16,940 nt of DNA from Candidatus Delongbacteria bacterium. Lineage in GTDB: Bacteria > Delongbacteria > UBA4055. Positions within the stretch are counted from its first letter, which is position 1. Each line of letters starts with the position of its first letter. The DNA lies in assembly GCA_016938535.1 (NCBI GenBank), contig JAFGUL010000099.1:1-16940 (forward strand). Direction: 5' to 3'. Of this stretch, positions 1 through 7,662 are shown piece by piece. A program made the translations under genes and the position numbers. The notes beneath the pieces are model-generated. The model was not told the DNA's origin and made no database searches. It worked only from the letters and a program-made list of their open reading frames with translations.

Positions 1-1011
1 CAATTCAGTCGTTGCGTTCAAAGAATCTTTATGAAGTCTTTCGAAAGAATGAGAAGCGTCAACTCCGGGACCGAAAAGCATGTGTCTCGCGTCTATGCCT
101 GTCCTCAGAGCGGCAGCGGCATCAGATCCGTACATGGGATAGATATCGACTTTGTAAGGTATCTTGTTCTTATCCGCAATTTTGACGATCTTCTTTCTCA
201 GCTCATAATCGAACGGGCCGGAAGAATCTTTCGCGCAGATCGAAACTGTGTATTCGTCCGATGTCTGTCCGTTGCCTAACGCGCCCATGTCGACTGCCAC
301 TATCTCGAAGCAGTTCTGCGGAAGTTTCGAGACGGTCCCGTTCCCTGTCTCCTCGGCGACGGAGATGTAGAACCATGTTTCGTAAGCGGGTGTCTCCTTC
401 GTGCGGGCAAAATACTCGACCGCTCCGAAAAGCGCCGCCACTCCCGCCTTGTCGTCAAGATGTCTGGACTTGACAAATCCGGATTTGGTCACCTCGATGC
501 GGGGGTCGAAGTAGCAGTAATCGCCTACTGAGATACCGAGCTTTTTCACGTCGTCGGCGCTTTTGACCTTTTCGTCGAGCCTGACGCTAATGTTCTCGAA
601 GCTGCGCTCCTCGTTCGCCAGGGTCTTGTTAACGTGCGCGGACGGATTGTTGTGCACAACAGTCCCGCGGTACCTTTTGCCCGTCACGGTCTCGATGGTC
701 ACATATTCCCCCTCGACGCTGTGCGGAGATACTCCGCCGACAGGAACTATGAACACCCTTCCGTCGCCACCGAGTTTTTTCACCATTCCGCCGAGCGTGT
801 CGGCGTGAGCTGTCAGCAGCCTGACTTTAGAGTTGTCTCTGCCTTTGAGCTTAATGATCAACCCGCCCTTGTAAGTTATCTCGTATTTCACTTTAAGAGC
901 TTTCAGTTTCTTTTCCATAAGTTCGACTATTTTTCCGCAGTTGCCCGACATCCCTTCGGTGTTCAGAAGTTCAGGCAGCAGTTTCCATGCGTATTCTTCG
1001 GCTTTCTTCAT
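1..1011 (-). CDS. M42-family metallo-aminopeptidase, 3' end cut by the window edge
   Basis: Cytoplasmic dinuclear-metal peptidase of the M42 (FrvX/glutamyl aminopeptidase-like) family, which trims N-terminal residues from peptides. My translation of the minus strand gives 337 residues with no stop before the edge. M42 proteins are usually about 340-360 residues, so only a short C-terminal tail is missing. Candidate metal and catalytic residues are in order: H69 and D71 in TAHADT, D186/D187 in RHLDDKAG, the E220-E221 pair in SVAEETG, D241 in AVDMG, and H321 in SHSFE near the C-terminus. The ATG is preceded by GGAG at a usable distance. It lies 22 bp downstream of the ZIP-type gene and probably shares its transcript. 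The peptidase fold is well supported; substrate preference cannot be read from the sequence. Confidence 0.9.
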   Translation of the reverse strand, partial: MKKAEEYAWKLLPELLNTEGMSGNCGKIVELMEKKLKALKVKYEITYKGGLIIKLKGRDNSKVRLLTAHADTLGGMVKKLGGDGRVFIVPVGGVSPHSVEGEYVTIETVTGKRYRGTVVHNNPSAHVNKTLANEERSFENISVRLDEKVKSADDVKKLGISVGDYCYFDPRIEVTKSGFVKSRHLDDKAGVAALFGAVEYFARTKETPAYETWFYISVAEETGNGTVSKLPQNCFEIVAVDMGALGNGQTSDEYTVSICAKDSSGPFDYELRKKIVKIADKNKIPYKVDIYPMYGSDAAAALRTGIDARHMLFGPGVDASHSFERLHKDSLNATTEL

Positions 1012-1033
1012 TTATTTATCTCCATGATATATT

Positions 1034-2386
1034 TTATCCTGTTAGTTTAACACCAAGCGCGATTATAAAACCCGCAAGCGTCGAAAGGCCGGCTATCGTG
1101 CTGCCTCCGTGCTCATAAGCCTCCGGAAGCATAGTGTTCGCGATCATTGTCAGCATCGCTCCTGCGGCCATACCTTCAATTCCGGCTATAAAGTATCTGA
1201 CAACACCCACGGGGTGCGCAGGAAATACTACTGACCCGAGCATCGCGCCTGCTCCTGTCATTATGCAGAGGCTCATCCACATCCAGAATATTTTTTTTAT
1301 CCCGGAATTCTGGCTTCTCATTGTCACTGCGCTTGACATTGCTTCGGGAAAATTGGCAAGAAATACTCCCGCAATGAACGCCATGCTCATAGGTTCTCCC
1401 GCAGCTGCTGCAGATGCCGTAAGCATTCCTATCACAAGAGATTCCGGAATTCCGTCGAGAGCGATGCCCAGCCATATGGCCAGAGCCGCTCCTCCGTGTT
1501 TTTTTACTTCCGCATCGATATCATGCCCGGTCACCGGCATCGTAAGCCTGTTAATATTCTGCTGAGCTTTGATCTGCCATTTAACAGCCTCAGCTTTGAA
1601 TTTTTCGTCCTTTTCGGAAATATCTTTCAGTCTTTCTGTAATGATCTCAACGCTGGCATCCTGAAGGGCTAGAGAATGTTTTATCATGTGCTGATAATCA
1701 CTTTTTTCAAGTACGTATGCCTCAACCTCTTCCGCGGCCCTTACATCCGCAGTGCGTTTGCAGTCCGATATCAGCGCTATTTCACCGATAGTTTCACCTG
1801 CTCCCATCTCCGCAATTATCTCAGGACCGTTCCCCGCGTCTCTAATTACTTCGACCCTGCCCTTCGCAATAAAGAAAAGTTCAAGCCCGTCATTACCCTG
1901 CGTGATTATCAGATCGCCTTTATGATAGTGCCTGGTTTTTACAAGCATCATGAGCTCAGCTATCTCTTCCGGCGGGAGAAGGTGCAGGAATTTTATCGAA
2001 CTCAGGCTTTTGATCATTTTTTTGACATTTCTGGTCTTTTTAAGCTGAACATGCCTTTTAAAAAGTGAAGCTTTTCTGAGAAAAGCCCCTTTGTTGTTAA
2101 GAATCTGATTCAGACTTTCAAATACGAGCCCGCCTATCATTGCTCCTATGACGGTGGACAATATTATCCATTTGTCTTCATGCAGATCCGAGAGATGCAT
2201 CGAATGTGCGAACAGTTCGATCGTAAGCGCGAAAAGAAGGGCTCCTCCTCCGAAAGCCATCATTGAAGAAGTAACTTTCCTTGAAGGTTTAGTCCATAAA
2301 CCGAAGACCGCTCCCATAGGAAGCGAAACCGCGCTGACAAGTCCCCAGACTAAAGCCATTATCATTACGGTATAAGCGGTTTCCAT
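1034..2386 (-). CDS. ZIP-type metal transporter with an inserted cyclic-nucleotide-binding domain
   Basis: Inner-membrane protein of 450 residues. Residues 1-95 hold three hydrophobic helices. Residues about 132-240 form a Crp-type cyclic-nucleotide-binding domain, with GETIGEIALISDCKRTADVR at about 198-217 matching the phosphate-binding cassette, including its Arg. Residues about 298-450 supply the remaining ZIP helices. The ZIP signature segments are DGIPES (about 311-316) in TM4 and ANFPEAM (about 344-350) in TM5. Canonical ZIPs have HNxPEG and HExPxE there, so the usual His ligands are replaced. ZIP proteins import Zn, Fe or Mn; here the nucleotide domain sits in the TM3-TM4 loop, suggesting ligand-gated transport (inference). 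GGAGGGTAAT precedes the ATG. The start lies 21 bp after the FISUMP gene. Confidence 0.85.
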   Translation of the reverse strand: METAYTVMIMALVWGLVSAVSLPMGAVFGLWTKPSRKVTSSMMAFGGGALLFALTIELFAHSMHLSDLHEDKWIILSTVIGAMIGGLVFESLNQILNNKGAFLRKASLFKRHVQLKKTRNVKKMIKSLSSIKFLHLLPPEEIAELMMLVKTRHYHKGDLIITQGNDGLELFFIAKGRVEVIRDAGNGPEIIAEMGAGETIGEIALISDCKRTADVRAAEEVEAYVLEKSDYQHMIKHSLALQDASVEIITERLKDISEKDEKFKAEAVKWQIKAQQNINRLTMPVTGHDIDAEVKKHGGAALAIWLGIALDGIPESLVIGMLTASAAAAGEPMSMAFIAGVFLANFPEAMSSAVTMRSQNSGIKKIFWMWMSLCIMTGAGAMLGSVVFPAHPVGVVRYFIAGIEGMAAGAMLTMIANTMLPEAYEHGGSTIAGLSTLAGFIIALGVKLTG

Positions 2387-2407
2387 ATTACCCTCCCCTG
2401 AATCGGT

Positions 2408-3205
2408 CTAATAATCTTCCTTCACACATCTTACGCAGGCCCCCTGAGCCTTTGGAAAACTTCCTTTGACAGCAGAAGAATAATTATAGTACATGGCTAT
2501 GGTAGAGTAGTTCGAATATGTCGCGGCAGTTGATGACCACCACAGTCCCGTTCCTTTTCTCATCGTAAAATTTCCGACACTTGTTCGATAGCCGGTACCC
2601 TGAGCTCTGAAACTGAATTTATCCTCCGCTCCCGAGTTCGGTACCGTCCAGAACTCGCTTTCGGTTGATTTTAATTTTGCACCCGCCTGAGCGATCGATC
2701 CGCAAGCTTTCATCAGAATTTCCCAGTCGTCCATTGTAGGTACTCTCCATCCGTTCGGACAGAGAAAACCGTTCTCTATCGCATAGCCGTTATAAAGTAT
2801 CCCGTACCCGCCTCCGAGTTCAGGGACATTGTCATACCAAGAATAAGCCGGCGTTGACATATCCTTCCAGTCCCCGGCATCTCTAACGTTAGGTATCACG
2901 CCACCGGTATTGAACCTTGTTGTTCTAAGGTCCTCAGCCATCCATGTCTGCCTTCCAATTCTCACTGTTCTGTATGATCTTCCTTCTACATCCATTACAG
3001 TGTTCGCGTTCTGAACCGAACCGATAGCTGCCGGAGCAGAGGCGGCCGCTGAAGGCGAAGATGAAGAGTAGGTAACTTTATCTATTTCGCTGACCGGGAT
3101 CGTTATGATCGTCCTGTCCTTCTTGTAGATGTGCATGTTCTGAGCTGACAGGGCCATAACCAAAGTCAAAAATACTGCCGTCATTATCTTTCTTTTAAAA
3201 AACAT
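2408..3205 (-). CDS. Secreted FISUMP-domain protein
   Basis: Exported protein of 265 residues with a C-terminal FISUMP domain (Fibrobacter succinogenes major paralogous domain). The N-terminus MFFKRKIMTAVFLTLVMALSAQ is a signal peptide cleaved near ALSA-Q. I chose this ATG, not the one 18 bp upstream, because GGAGGC lies 3 bases before it. A short segment, IPVSEIDKVTY, follows; it resembles the small motif found just after the signal in many FCB-group surface proteins. The FISUMP hallmarks are GRQTWMAEDLRTTRFNTG, LYNGYAI, CPNGWRVPTMDDWE, GTGYR, LWWSSTA and a terminal VRCV. The family is probably surface or extracellular, with unknown biochemical role. The stop is TAG. The gene heads a close FISUMP-ZIP-M42 run, but no shared function is evident. 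Confidence 0.9.
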   Translation of the reverse strand: MFFKRKIMTAVFLTLVMALSAQNMHIYKKDRTIITIPVSEIDKVTYSSSSPSAAASAPAAIGSVQNANTVMDVEGRSYRTVRIGRQTWMAEDLRTTRFNTGGVIPNVRDAGDWKDMSTPAYSWYDNVPELGGGYGILYNGYAIENGFLCPNGWRVPTMDDWEILMKACGSIAQAGAKLKSTESEFWTVPNSGAEDKFSFRAQGTGYRTSVGNFTMRKGTGLWWSSTAATYSNYSTIAMYYNYSSAVKGSFPKAQGACVRCVKEDY

Positions 3206-3266
3206 CGTGCCTCCATAGTTCATTTCAAATTAATTTAAGCAATTAATCTGATTTTGACCACAAAAA
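3206..3266 (-). other. Short intergenic region before the FISUMP gene
   Basis: AT-rich spacer holding the FISUMP ribosome-binding site. I see no convincing sigma-70 promoter; the nearest candidates have poor -35 hexamers. A weak 6-bp AT-rich inverted repeat (GATTTT/AAAATC) overlaps the distal stop of the interrupted reductase reading frame, but it has no T-run on the coding strand and does not look like a terminator. Confidence 0.4.
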
Positions 3267-3482
3267 TCATTCATCTTTACTTTCCCAACCTGATCCAGCG
3301 GCATAATCAATACATTTTCTGAAAATATCATAAGTCATTTTCGGGCATTTGATGTTTTCGCCCGAAAGGATATCATCGGTTCTGTCTGTACTGAAATTTC
3401 TTTTGTCAGCAATGTAAGGCAGATACATTTTAATGTAATTCTCGAAGAGTTCTTCCAGTCCGTTCCTTTCCGTTAATTCAGT
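3267..3482 (-). pseudogene. In-frame continuation of the SDR reductase past its TAG stop
   Basis: Immediately after the TAG at 3483-3485 the same frame stays open for 71 codons to a TGA at 3267-3269. The translation has ordinary protein character (TELTERNGLEELFENYIKMY, then LPYIADKRNF, then DIFRKCIDYA). It is the kind of helical C-terminus seen in extended SDR/acyl-reductase-like proteins, where a tyrosine-rich segment leads to a final helix ending in YA. There is no ATG with a ribosome-binding site that would make it an independent gene. I read it as the C-terminus of the upstream reductase, separated by a nonsense mutation, a sequencing error or, least likely, recoding. Confidence 0.75.
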
Positions 3483-4442
3483 CTATGAGAATACTACTTC
3501 GAGACCTTCTATTCCGAAATAACGTGAAGTGTATTCTATCAGTTCCGACAGGCCTCCGGGTTCTTTATTAACGATGTGGTGTATTCCTCCCTTCCTGTTA
3601 TCCTCCAAAACCGCTGTCATTGCTTTAACGAAAAAATCTACGGGTATCAGGTTAATGCTGCCTTCCCTGGCGCTTCTTATCCTGATGGGCATAATAACAG
3701 TGCCTTCATCTTTCATGCTGACTCCAAGTGCCGCCGCTCTTCTGCCGCCTTTTTCTTTTATGTCTTTGAGCATGATCTGTTTTATATACGAAATCGCTTT
3801 TACCGGATAGTAGAACGCGTTAAATTTTCTGCTCCTGCCCGTCAGAGACTCTCCGTATACTATTGACGGCCTGTAGATCGTGAGCCTCATACCGTTCTCT
3901 CTGCAGAATGCGTCCGCGAGTTTTTCAGCCCTGTTCTTGGTCTCTTCATAAACATTTGTAAATCCGGAAGGATAAGATATCTCCTCACTCAGCTCCCCTT
4001 CGTCCGTTCCGGAGCTGTATGCCGTGCTTAAATAGTGAAAATGACAGGCCCCTGATTTTTTGGCGAATTCGAGCACATTATTCAAACACCCGATGTTCGC
4101 GGCCTCTATGACCTTCCGGTTCCTTTCTGAAAAATCAGTATCGGAAGCGCAGTGTATTACTTCACTGATCCCGGAATACATAATCATGCAATTGTCTTCC
4201 GTCAGTCCCAGACCGTCTCTGTCTATATATCCTTCAATGACTTTTAAATTTTCGGTTTCTTTATTTTCAAGCCCGAACCATTTAAGTATTCCTTCCACTC
4301 TCTCCTTTGGAGTTTTCCCGTTTTGAGGTCTGCATAGAAGAGTGATATCATATCCTCTTTTTAGAAGTTCGGTGAAGAGATAACTGCCCAGAAAACCAGT
4401 GCCTCCCGTAATAAGAAATTTTCTGCTGAGGTCAGTCGACAT
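3483..4442 (-). CDS. Extended SDR (NAD(P)-binding, thioester-reductase-like), prematurely stopped
   Basis: Cytoplasmic short-chain dehydrogenase/reductase of the extended 'NAD-binding 4' or male-sterility group, which includes fatty acyl-CoA reductases and carboxylic-acid-reductase R domains. The Rossmann glycine motif is TGGTGFLGSYL near residue 13. CASDTDF and YLSTAYSSG are core strands, and YEETK holds the catalytic Tyr-x3-Lys. A substrate-domain segment RPSIVYGESLTGRSRKFNAF follows. The frame stops at TAG after 319 residues but continues in the same frame for another 71, so the intact enzyme would be about 391 residues. The start overlaps the FAD oxidase stop by 11 bases, with AGGAG ahead of it, so the pair is translationally coupled and may act on one substrate. 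Loss of the C-terminus could abolish activity. Confidence 0.85.
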   Translation of the reverse strand: MSTDLSRKFLITGGTGFLGSYLFTELLKRGYDITLLCRPQNGKTPKERVEGILKWFGLENKETENLKVIEGYIDRDGLGLTEDNCMIMYSGISEVIHCASDTDFSERNRKVIEAANIGCLNNVLEFAKKSGACHFHYLSTAYSSGTDEGELSEEISYPSGFTNVYEETKNRAEKLADAFCRENGMRLTIYRPSIVYGESLTGRSRKFNAFYYPVKAISYIKQIMLKDIKEKGGRRAAALGVSMKDEGTVIMPIRIRSAREGSINLIPVDFFVKAMTAVLEDNRKGGIHHIVNKEPGGLSELIEYTSRYFGIEGLEVVFS

Positions 4443-6273
4443 AAAGAATATGCTCCTTTCTGCAGAAACCCTGATAAAGAGTGTATCTTATCCATTTGAC
4501 TTCGGGATGGGCGCCCGAATACCGCCCGATGAATTCTGCTATTTCTCCCAGGGCTTTTCCGGCAGAATTTCTTTCCGCCTGATCAGTGTGGTCAAGATAA
4601 TAATCGTATTCGAAAACGGCCCTCTTCCCGCTGTCCAGAGGCGTAACAAAACCGTAATCGTGCTTCAGAGAATTCCTGTCGCCTATTTCTGCGAAACCTG
4701 AATTAAGTTCTGAAATTATATCCGGGTCGGCGGGAGTGTAAACGATTATGGCCAGAACATGCTTTTCTCTCCCCATCCTGGAACTCAGGATCCTGAACTC
4801 GTTAAGTTTTACAAGATCGGTGAAGTCCGGATCCGAGTAAGCTTTCTCAAAGAACGGGCTCAGATCTCTGGGAAAAGCAGACGCGATATTCTCCGGAGAA
4901 GGATCCAGAGCTGCTTCTATCAGAGGTTTTAGGCTTTTTTCGGTCAAAAACTCGTATGGTTCTCTTTCGCCGCTCATTTCCGCGATCAGATCAGTCCACT
5001 TTGATTCAGCCAGTGAAGGAAGTCCCAGATAGATCGTGCTGAACAGGTCGTTTTCTATTACACACGGTTTCATCGACCTGACTGCCTGCATATCGAATTT
5101 GTCCCCTATAACGAGCACAGGATGATTCATTTTCAGGGTTTTAGTAAATACAGTCTTGATCTTTGAAGCCAGATTTGTGCTCGGAGCGGTGAATACCGAA
5201 AGATACTCTCCTCCAAGAACTCCAATGGCGGAACCTATCCTTCTGAAAGAAAGCTCCTTCGCGAAAGAAACTGCTTCTTTAAGGTCTTCGAAGGGAACGA
5301 GCACACCTGTCTCGTCATCAGGCTTTCTGTGAAGTTTGATCTGTGCGGATACGCATATTCCTCTAAGTGCGGAATCTTTTTTCTCGTACGCGTATAAGTT
5401 AGGTGAATCCTGCTCATTAATTTTGAATGTATTACCATCTGGACCGACGAATTCGGCCGTAATGATATTGTCCGCGCCGATGCCGTAAGACGCAGAGAAC
5501 AGTGAGAATATTCCCGAACACATCAGATTGCCGCAGACCATGGCAGCCGGTTCGGCCGCATTTACCCTGTATCCGCGCGCTGTGGCTGCTTTCTGAAGCT
5601 CGAAAGATGTGACTCCGGGACCAACTGTGACCTTCCAGTTCCTTTCGTCGAAAATGATCTCTTTCATTCTTATAAGATCTATAACAACGCCTTCGGACAT
5701 GACGAAACCCATAACGCTTGATCCGTTTCCCCTTACCGCATAAGGCATGGAATTGGCTGCGCAGAGTTTTACTACCTGTTCCACTTCGTTCTTACTTCCC
5801 GGCACGCACGCATATGCGGGCATTCTTGCCGGTGCTACCGGACAGGGATCGTGCGAATACGCTGTCAGAACCGCAGGGTCCGAAGTTGAGAATCTTTCGC
5901 CGGTAATTTTTTTGAGCTCTTTCAGAAAAAGATCGTCCGGGTCGGCTTCCGGCATACCGTTCTTCTCAACATATTCCGAAACCAGCTCTTTTAGAGCCTT
6001 CATTACTCTTACCGGCCGCAATTCCGTTATAAAATAGCACTGTTTATCACATATCCCGCACAAAGTGCAGGTTTCGGCCGCTTCGACAGCCGCTGGAGTG
6101 ACAGGCACAGTTCCGTCAGCAAGAGCTTTGTAAAGATCCATTCTTCCCTGCGGATAGAAAGTCACGAACCCCCTTTCGGGACCGGATGCGCACAAACCCG
6201 TACCCAGATAATCGATCTTGCACATCGCGTAGTGCCTGCAATTGGAGGCCGTACTGTATATTTCGTTCTTCAT
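4432..6273 (-). CDS. FAD-linked oxidase with N-terminal iron-sulfur region
   Basis: Protein of 613 residues in the FAD_binding_4 (PCMH, GlcD/lactate dehydrogenase-like) class. The N-terminal 80 residues are cysteine-rich: C12, C18 and C28, followed by CTLCGICDKQC (C69, C72, C75, C79), a ferredoxin-like 4Fe-4S pattern. The FAD-binding domain follows: VPGSKNEVEQVVKLC near 157, the pyrophosphate loop VRGNGSS near 180, VTVGPGV near 216 and NLMCSG near 249. The family oxidises 2-hydroxy acids, alcohols or similar substrates and passes electrons on; here the Fe-S segment could carry them (inference). In GlcD-type proteins the Fe-S part is usually C-terminal or a separate subunit, so the N-terminal position is less common. 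AGGAGC precedes the ATG. The gene overlaps the SDR gene. Substrate unknown. Confidence 0.85.
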   Translation of the reverse strand: MKNEIYSTASNCRHYAMCKIDYLGTGLCASGPERGFVTFYPQGRMDLYKALADGTVPVTPAAVEAAETCTLCGICDKQCYFITELRPVRVMKALKELVSEYVEKNGMPEADPDDLFLKELKKITGERFSTSDPAVLTAYSHDPCPVAPARMPAYACVPGSKNEVEQVVKLCAANSMPYAVRGNGSSVMGFVMSEGVVIDLIRMKEIIFDERNWKVTVGPGVTSFELQKAATARGYRVNAAEPAAMVCGNLMCSGIFSLFSASYGIGADNIITAEFVGPDGNTFKINEQDSPNLYAYEKKDSALRGICVSAQIKLHRKPDDETGVLVPFEDLKEAVSFAKELSFRRIGSAIGVLGGEYLSVFTAPSTNLASKIKTVFTKTLKMNHPVLVIGDKFDMQAVRSMKPCVIENDLFSTIYLGLPSLAESKWTDLIAEMSGEREPYEFLTEKSLKPLIEAALDPSPENIASAFPRDLSPFFEKAYSDPDFTDLVKLNEFRILSSRMGREKHVLAIIVYTPADPDIISELNSGFAEIGDRNSLKHDYGFVTPLDSGKRAVFEYDYYLDHTDQAERNSAGKALGEIAEFIGRYSGAHPEVKWIRYTLYQGFCRKEHILYVD

Positions 6274-6309
6274 AAAGCTCCTGTTTATTTAATCCGCTTT
6301 TGACTACAA

Positions 6310-6777
6310 TTATTTACGGTGTTTCATCTCATACCGTATATTCTCGCCTGTACTATAACCTGCAATGAAAGCTATTGGTGAAGCTATAAGACCCAGAGCG
6401 GTCAATTCAATAAAATAGGCAGGTATTTCATCTCTTCCTTCTATCTCCTCAGCAATACCGCCAATAATTAATCCTGCGGCAATTGTGACTAAAGCATACC
6501 TGAATCCTGTTCCAAGACGATGTAACCTGCAGAAGCTTACGCTTTTCACCGAATCAAAGCTGAGTGAATCACCATGCTCCGGACCGTACATGAAATTTCC
6601 TTTTTTATAGAATATATTTCGAACAGACAGGGTGTCTCCGGTCTCCAAAACAACACTTGCTTCTCTGTTCTCTGCAGCCGCATTGAATTCTCTTCCCGAT
6701 TCATTCTTTTTAAGTACCCGCTCTCCGGAACATGACAGGATCATTAACACAGATATAATAATTACTGAGATACGCAT
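6310..6777 (-). CDS. Lipoprotein, paralogue of its upstream neighbour
   Basis: Predicted lipoprotein of 155 residues. I place the start at MRISVIIISV, with GGGAGG four bases ahead of it, giving a signal peptide ending in the lipobox ILSC (Cys16). After the cysteine the protein reads ERVLKKNESGREFNAAAENR, a small beta-type region with DTLSVRNIFY, and DSLSFDSVKSVSF, followed by two hydrophobic segments (YALVTIAAGLIIGGI and ALGLIASPIAFIAG). It aligns end to end with the adjacent upstream gene (DRTLSKYQSGEEFN, LPVKNISY, VDSVQSIEIY), so the two are tandem duplicates. Envelope-located; function unknown. The FAD oxidase start lies 36 bp downstream, so co-transcription is possible. Confidence 0.8.
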   Translation of the reverse strand: MRISVIIISVLMILSCSGERVLKKNESGREFNAAAENREASVVLETGDTLSVRNIFYKKGNFMYGPEHGDSLSFDSVKSVSFCRLHRLGTGFRYALVTIAAGLIIGGIAEEIEGRDEIPAYFIELTALGLIASPIAFIAGYSTGENIRYEMKHRK

Positions 6778-6791
6778 AAATCCTCCCATTA

Positions 6792-7268
6792 TTATTCCTT
6801 TTTCCAGTTTACTATCTCATAATGCGCTTCTACACCTTTTACTGCACCCCTGACTGTCATTCCGGTGGTACATAAAAACCCTATCCCGATCACACGCTCT
6901 GCCCATATCTTCTCATCACTGGAAGCTATAGTCATGGCCGCGATCCCGCTCAAGTATGAAATAACAAGTCCGGTACCCGCGTATTTCAGTGCCGTTATGA
7001 AGCGCTTTGTTTTATATATCTCTATGCTCTGCACACTGTCTACCGGTAGTGTTCCTGGTTGTGTCTCATCCCGATCAAAACTGAAAATCTCTCCGTCATA
7101 GCTGATATTTTTTACCGGAAGCTCTTTACCGCTGATCAGTTTTACTTTTGCGTCTTTTTTCTTAGCAAGTGAATTGAACTCTTCGCCGGACTGGTATTTG
7201 GATAGAGTCCGGTCGATAGTACATGATAAAAAGAAAACCGTAACAAGGAAATATAATTTGAATTTCAT
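6792..7268 (-). CDS. Lipoprotein, first of a tandem paralogous pair
   Basis: Predicted lipoprotein of 158 residues: MKFKLYFLVTVFF followed by the lipobox LSC (Cys16). The mature part begins TIDRTLSKYQSGEEFNSLAK, continues with a beta-rich stretch (VKLISGKELPVKNISYDG), then VDSVQSIEIYK, and ends in two hydrophobic segments (ALKYAGTGLVISYLSGIAA and VIGIGFLCTTGM). The order matches the downstream paralogue. AAGGAGAG lies ahead of the ATG and a good promoter lies further upstream, so this gene probably leads a two-lipoprotein transcript. I know no named family for it; an envelope role is inferred from the lipobox. Confidence 0.8.
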   Translation of the reverse strand: MKFKLYFLVTVFFLSCTIDRTLSKYQSGEEFNSLAKKKDAKVKLISGKELPVKNISYDGEIFSFDRDETQPGTLPVDSVQSIEIYKTKRFITALKYAGTGLVISYLSGIAAMTIASSDEKIWAERVIGIGFLCTTGMTVRGAVKGVEAHYEIVNWKKE

Positions 7269-7298
7269 GTTTTCTCTCCTTTAGGTCATATTTAACTA

Positions 7299-7327
7299 AT
7301 AATAGAAAATTTATGATTCGAAATCAA
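7299..7327 (-). promoter_or_regulatory. Sigma-70-type promoter for the lipoprotein pair
   Basis: Reading on the minus strand, TTGATT (7322-7327) and TATTAT (7299-7304) are separated by exactly 17 bases, about 30 bases upstream of the first lipoprotein ATG. The match is good at both hexamers, but the region is AT-rich, so chance resemblance is possible. Confidence 0.5.
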
Positions 7328-7341
7328 ACTAAAAATTTTGT

Positions 7342-7545
7342 TTAATGCAAAACCAAGTAAAATCCCAGCCTGTCTATGAAATCTTTAAGGCAATAACTGA
7401 GCGGTATCATTAGAATGAGCATGTTTAACACAAACGATATTATAGTAAGTTTTTTGTTCGGTTCGTTTTTTAGCGCACTTATAAAAGAGTAGCTTATACC
7501 GAATATTATAAAAAGCGTGATCAAAAAGCCTAACAGGCCTTCCAT
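7342..7545 (-). CDS. Small two-helix membrane protein
   Basis: A 67-residue protein with two transmembrane segments: GLLGFLITLFIIFGISYSFI near residues 3-24 and a second around IISFVLNMLILMIPLSYCL, joined by a short charged loop (KNEPNKK). No family recognised. GAGG lies ahead of the ATG, and that site overlaps the TGA of the 26-residue reading frame just upstream, so the two are probably translationally coupled. It follows the Fic gene closely. A role as a small inner-membrane accessory protein is all that can be inferred. Confidence 0.6.
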   Translation of the reverse strand: MEGLLGFLITLFIIFGISYSFISALKNEPNKKLTIISFVLNMLILMIPLSYCLKDFIDRLGFYLVLH

Positions 7546-7554
7546 CGGATTTCC

Positions 7555-7635
7555 TCAGCATGGTTGGTAGATTAAGTATAATGCTGCAGTTATAACCTGC
7601 AGTATAAAAACAGCTATTCCTTTTTTCGCGTTCAT
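7555..7635 (-). CDS. 26-residue single-helix membrane peptide
   Basis: Reading frame MNAKKGIAVFILQVITAALY followed by LIYQPC and a TGA. It has a positively charged start (KK) and one hydrophobic helix of about 19 residues, the layout of bacterial small membrane proteins and type I toxin peptides. AGGGAT precedes the ATG. Its TGA lies in the sequence TGAGGAAATCCGATG, which also supplies the ribosome-binding site of the next small gene. Located 27 bp after the Fic stop. Too short for homology to be decisive; the evidence is start signal, composition and coupling. Confidence 0.45.
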   Translation of the reverse strand: MNAKKGIAVFILQVITAALYLIYQPC

Positions 7636-7662
7636 GATCTATCCCTTTTTCTTGGATTATAC

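Noticed and set aside
634..1050. Plus-strand reading frames over the M42 gene
   Set aside because: They are antisense to a gene with clear metal-binding motifs, lack ribosome-binding sites and have no recognisable domains.
2384..2410. TAG of the FISUMP gene is in frame with the ZIP start, suggesting readthrough fusion
   Set aside because: The FISUMP domain ends normally at VRCV-KEDY, and GGAGGG before the ZIP ATG indicates independent starts.
3250..3268. Weak hairpin upstream of the FISUMP gene as a terminator
   Set aside because: Six AT-rich base pairs and no T-run in the coding orientation; it overlaps the end of the reductase's open frame.
7580..7606. CTGCAG-containing inverted repeat
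   Set aside because: It lies inside the 26-residue reading frame and is imperfect; no T-run follows, so it does not look like a terminator.
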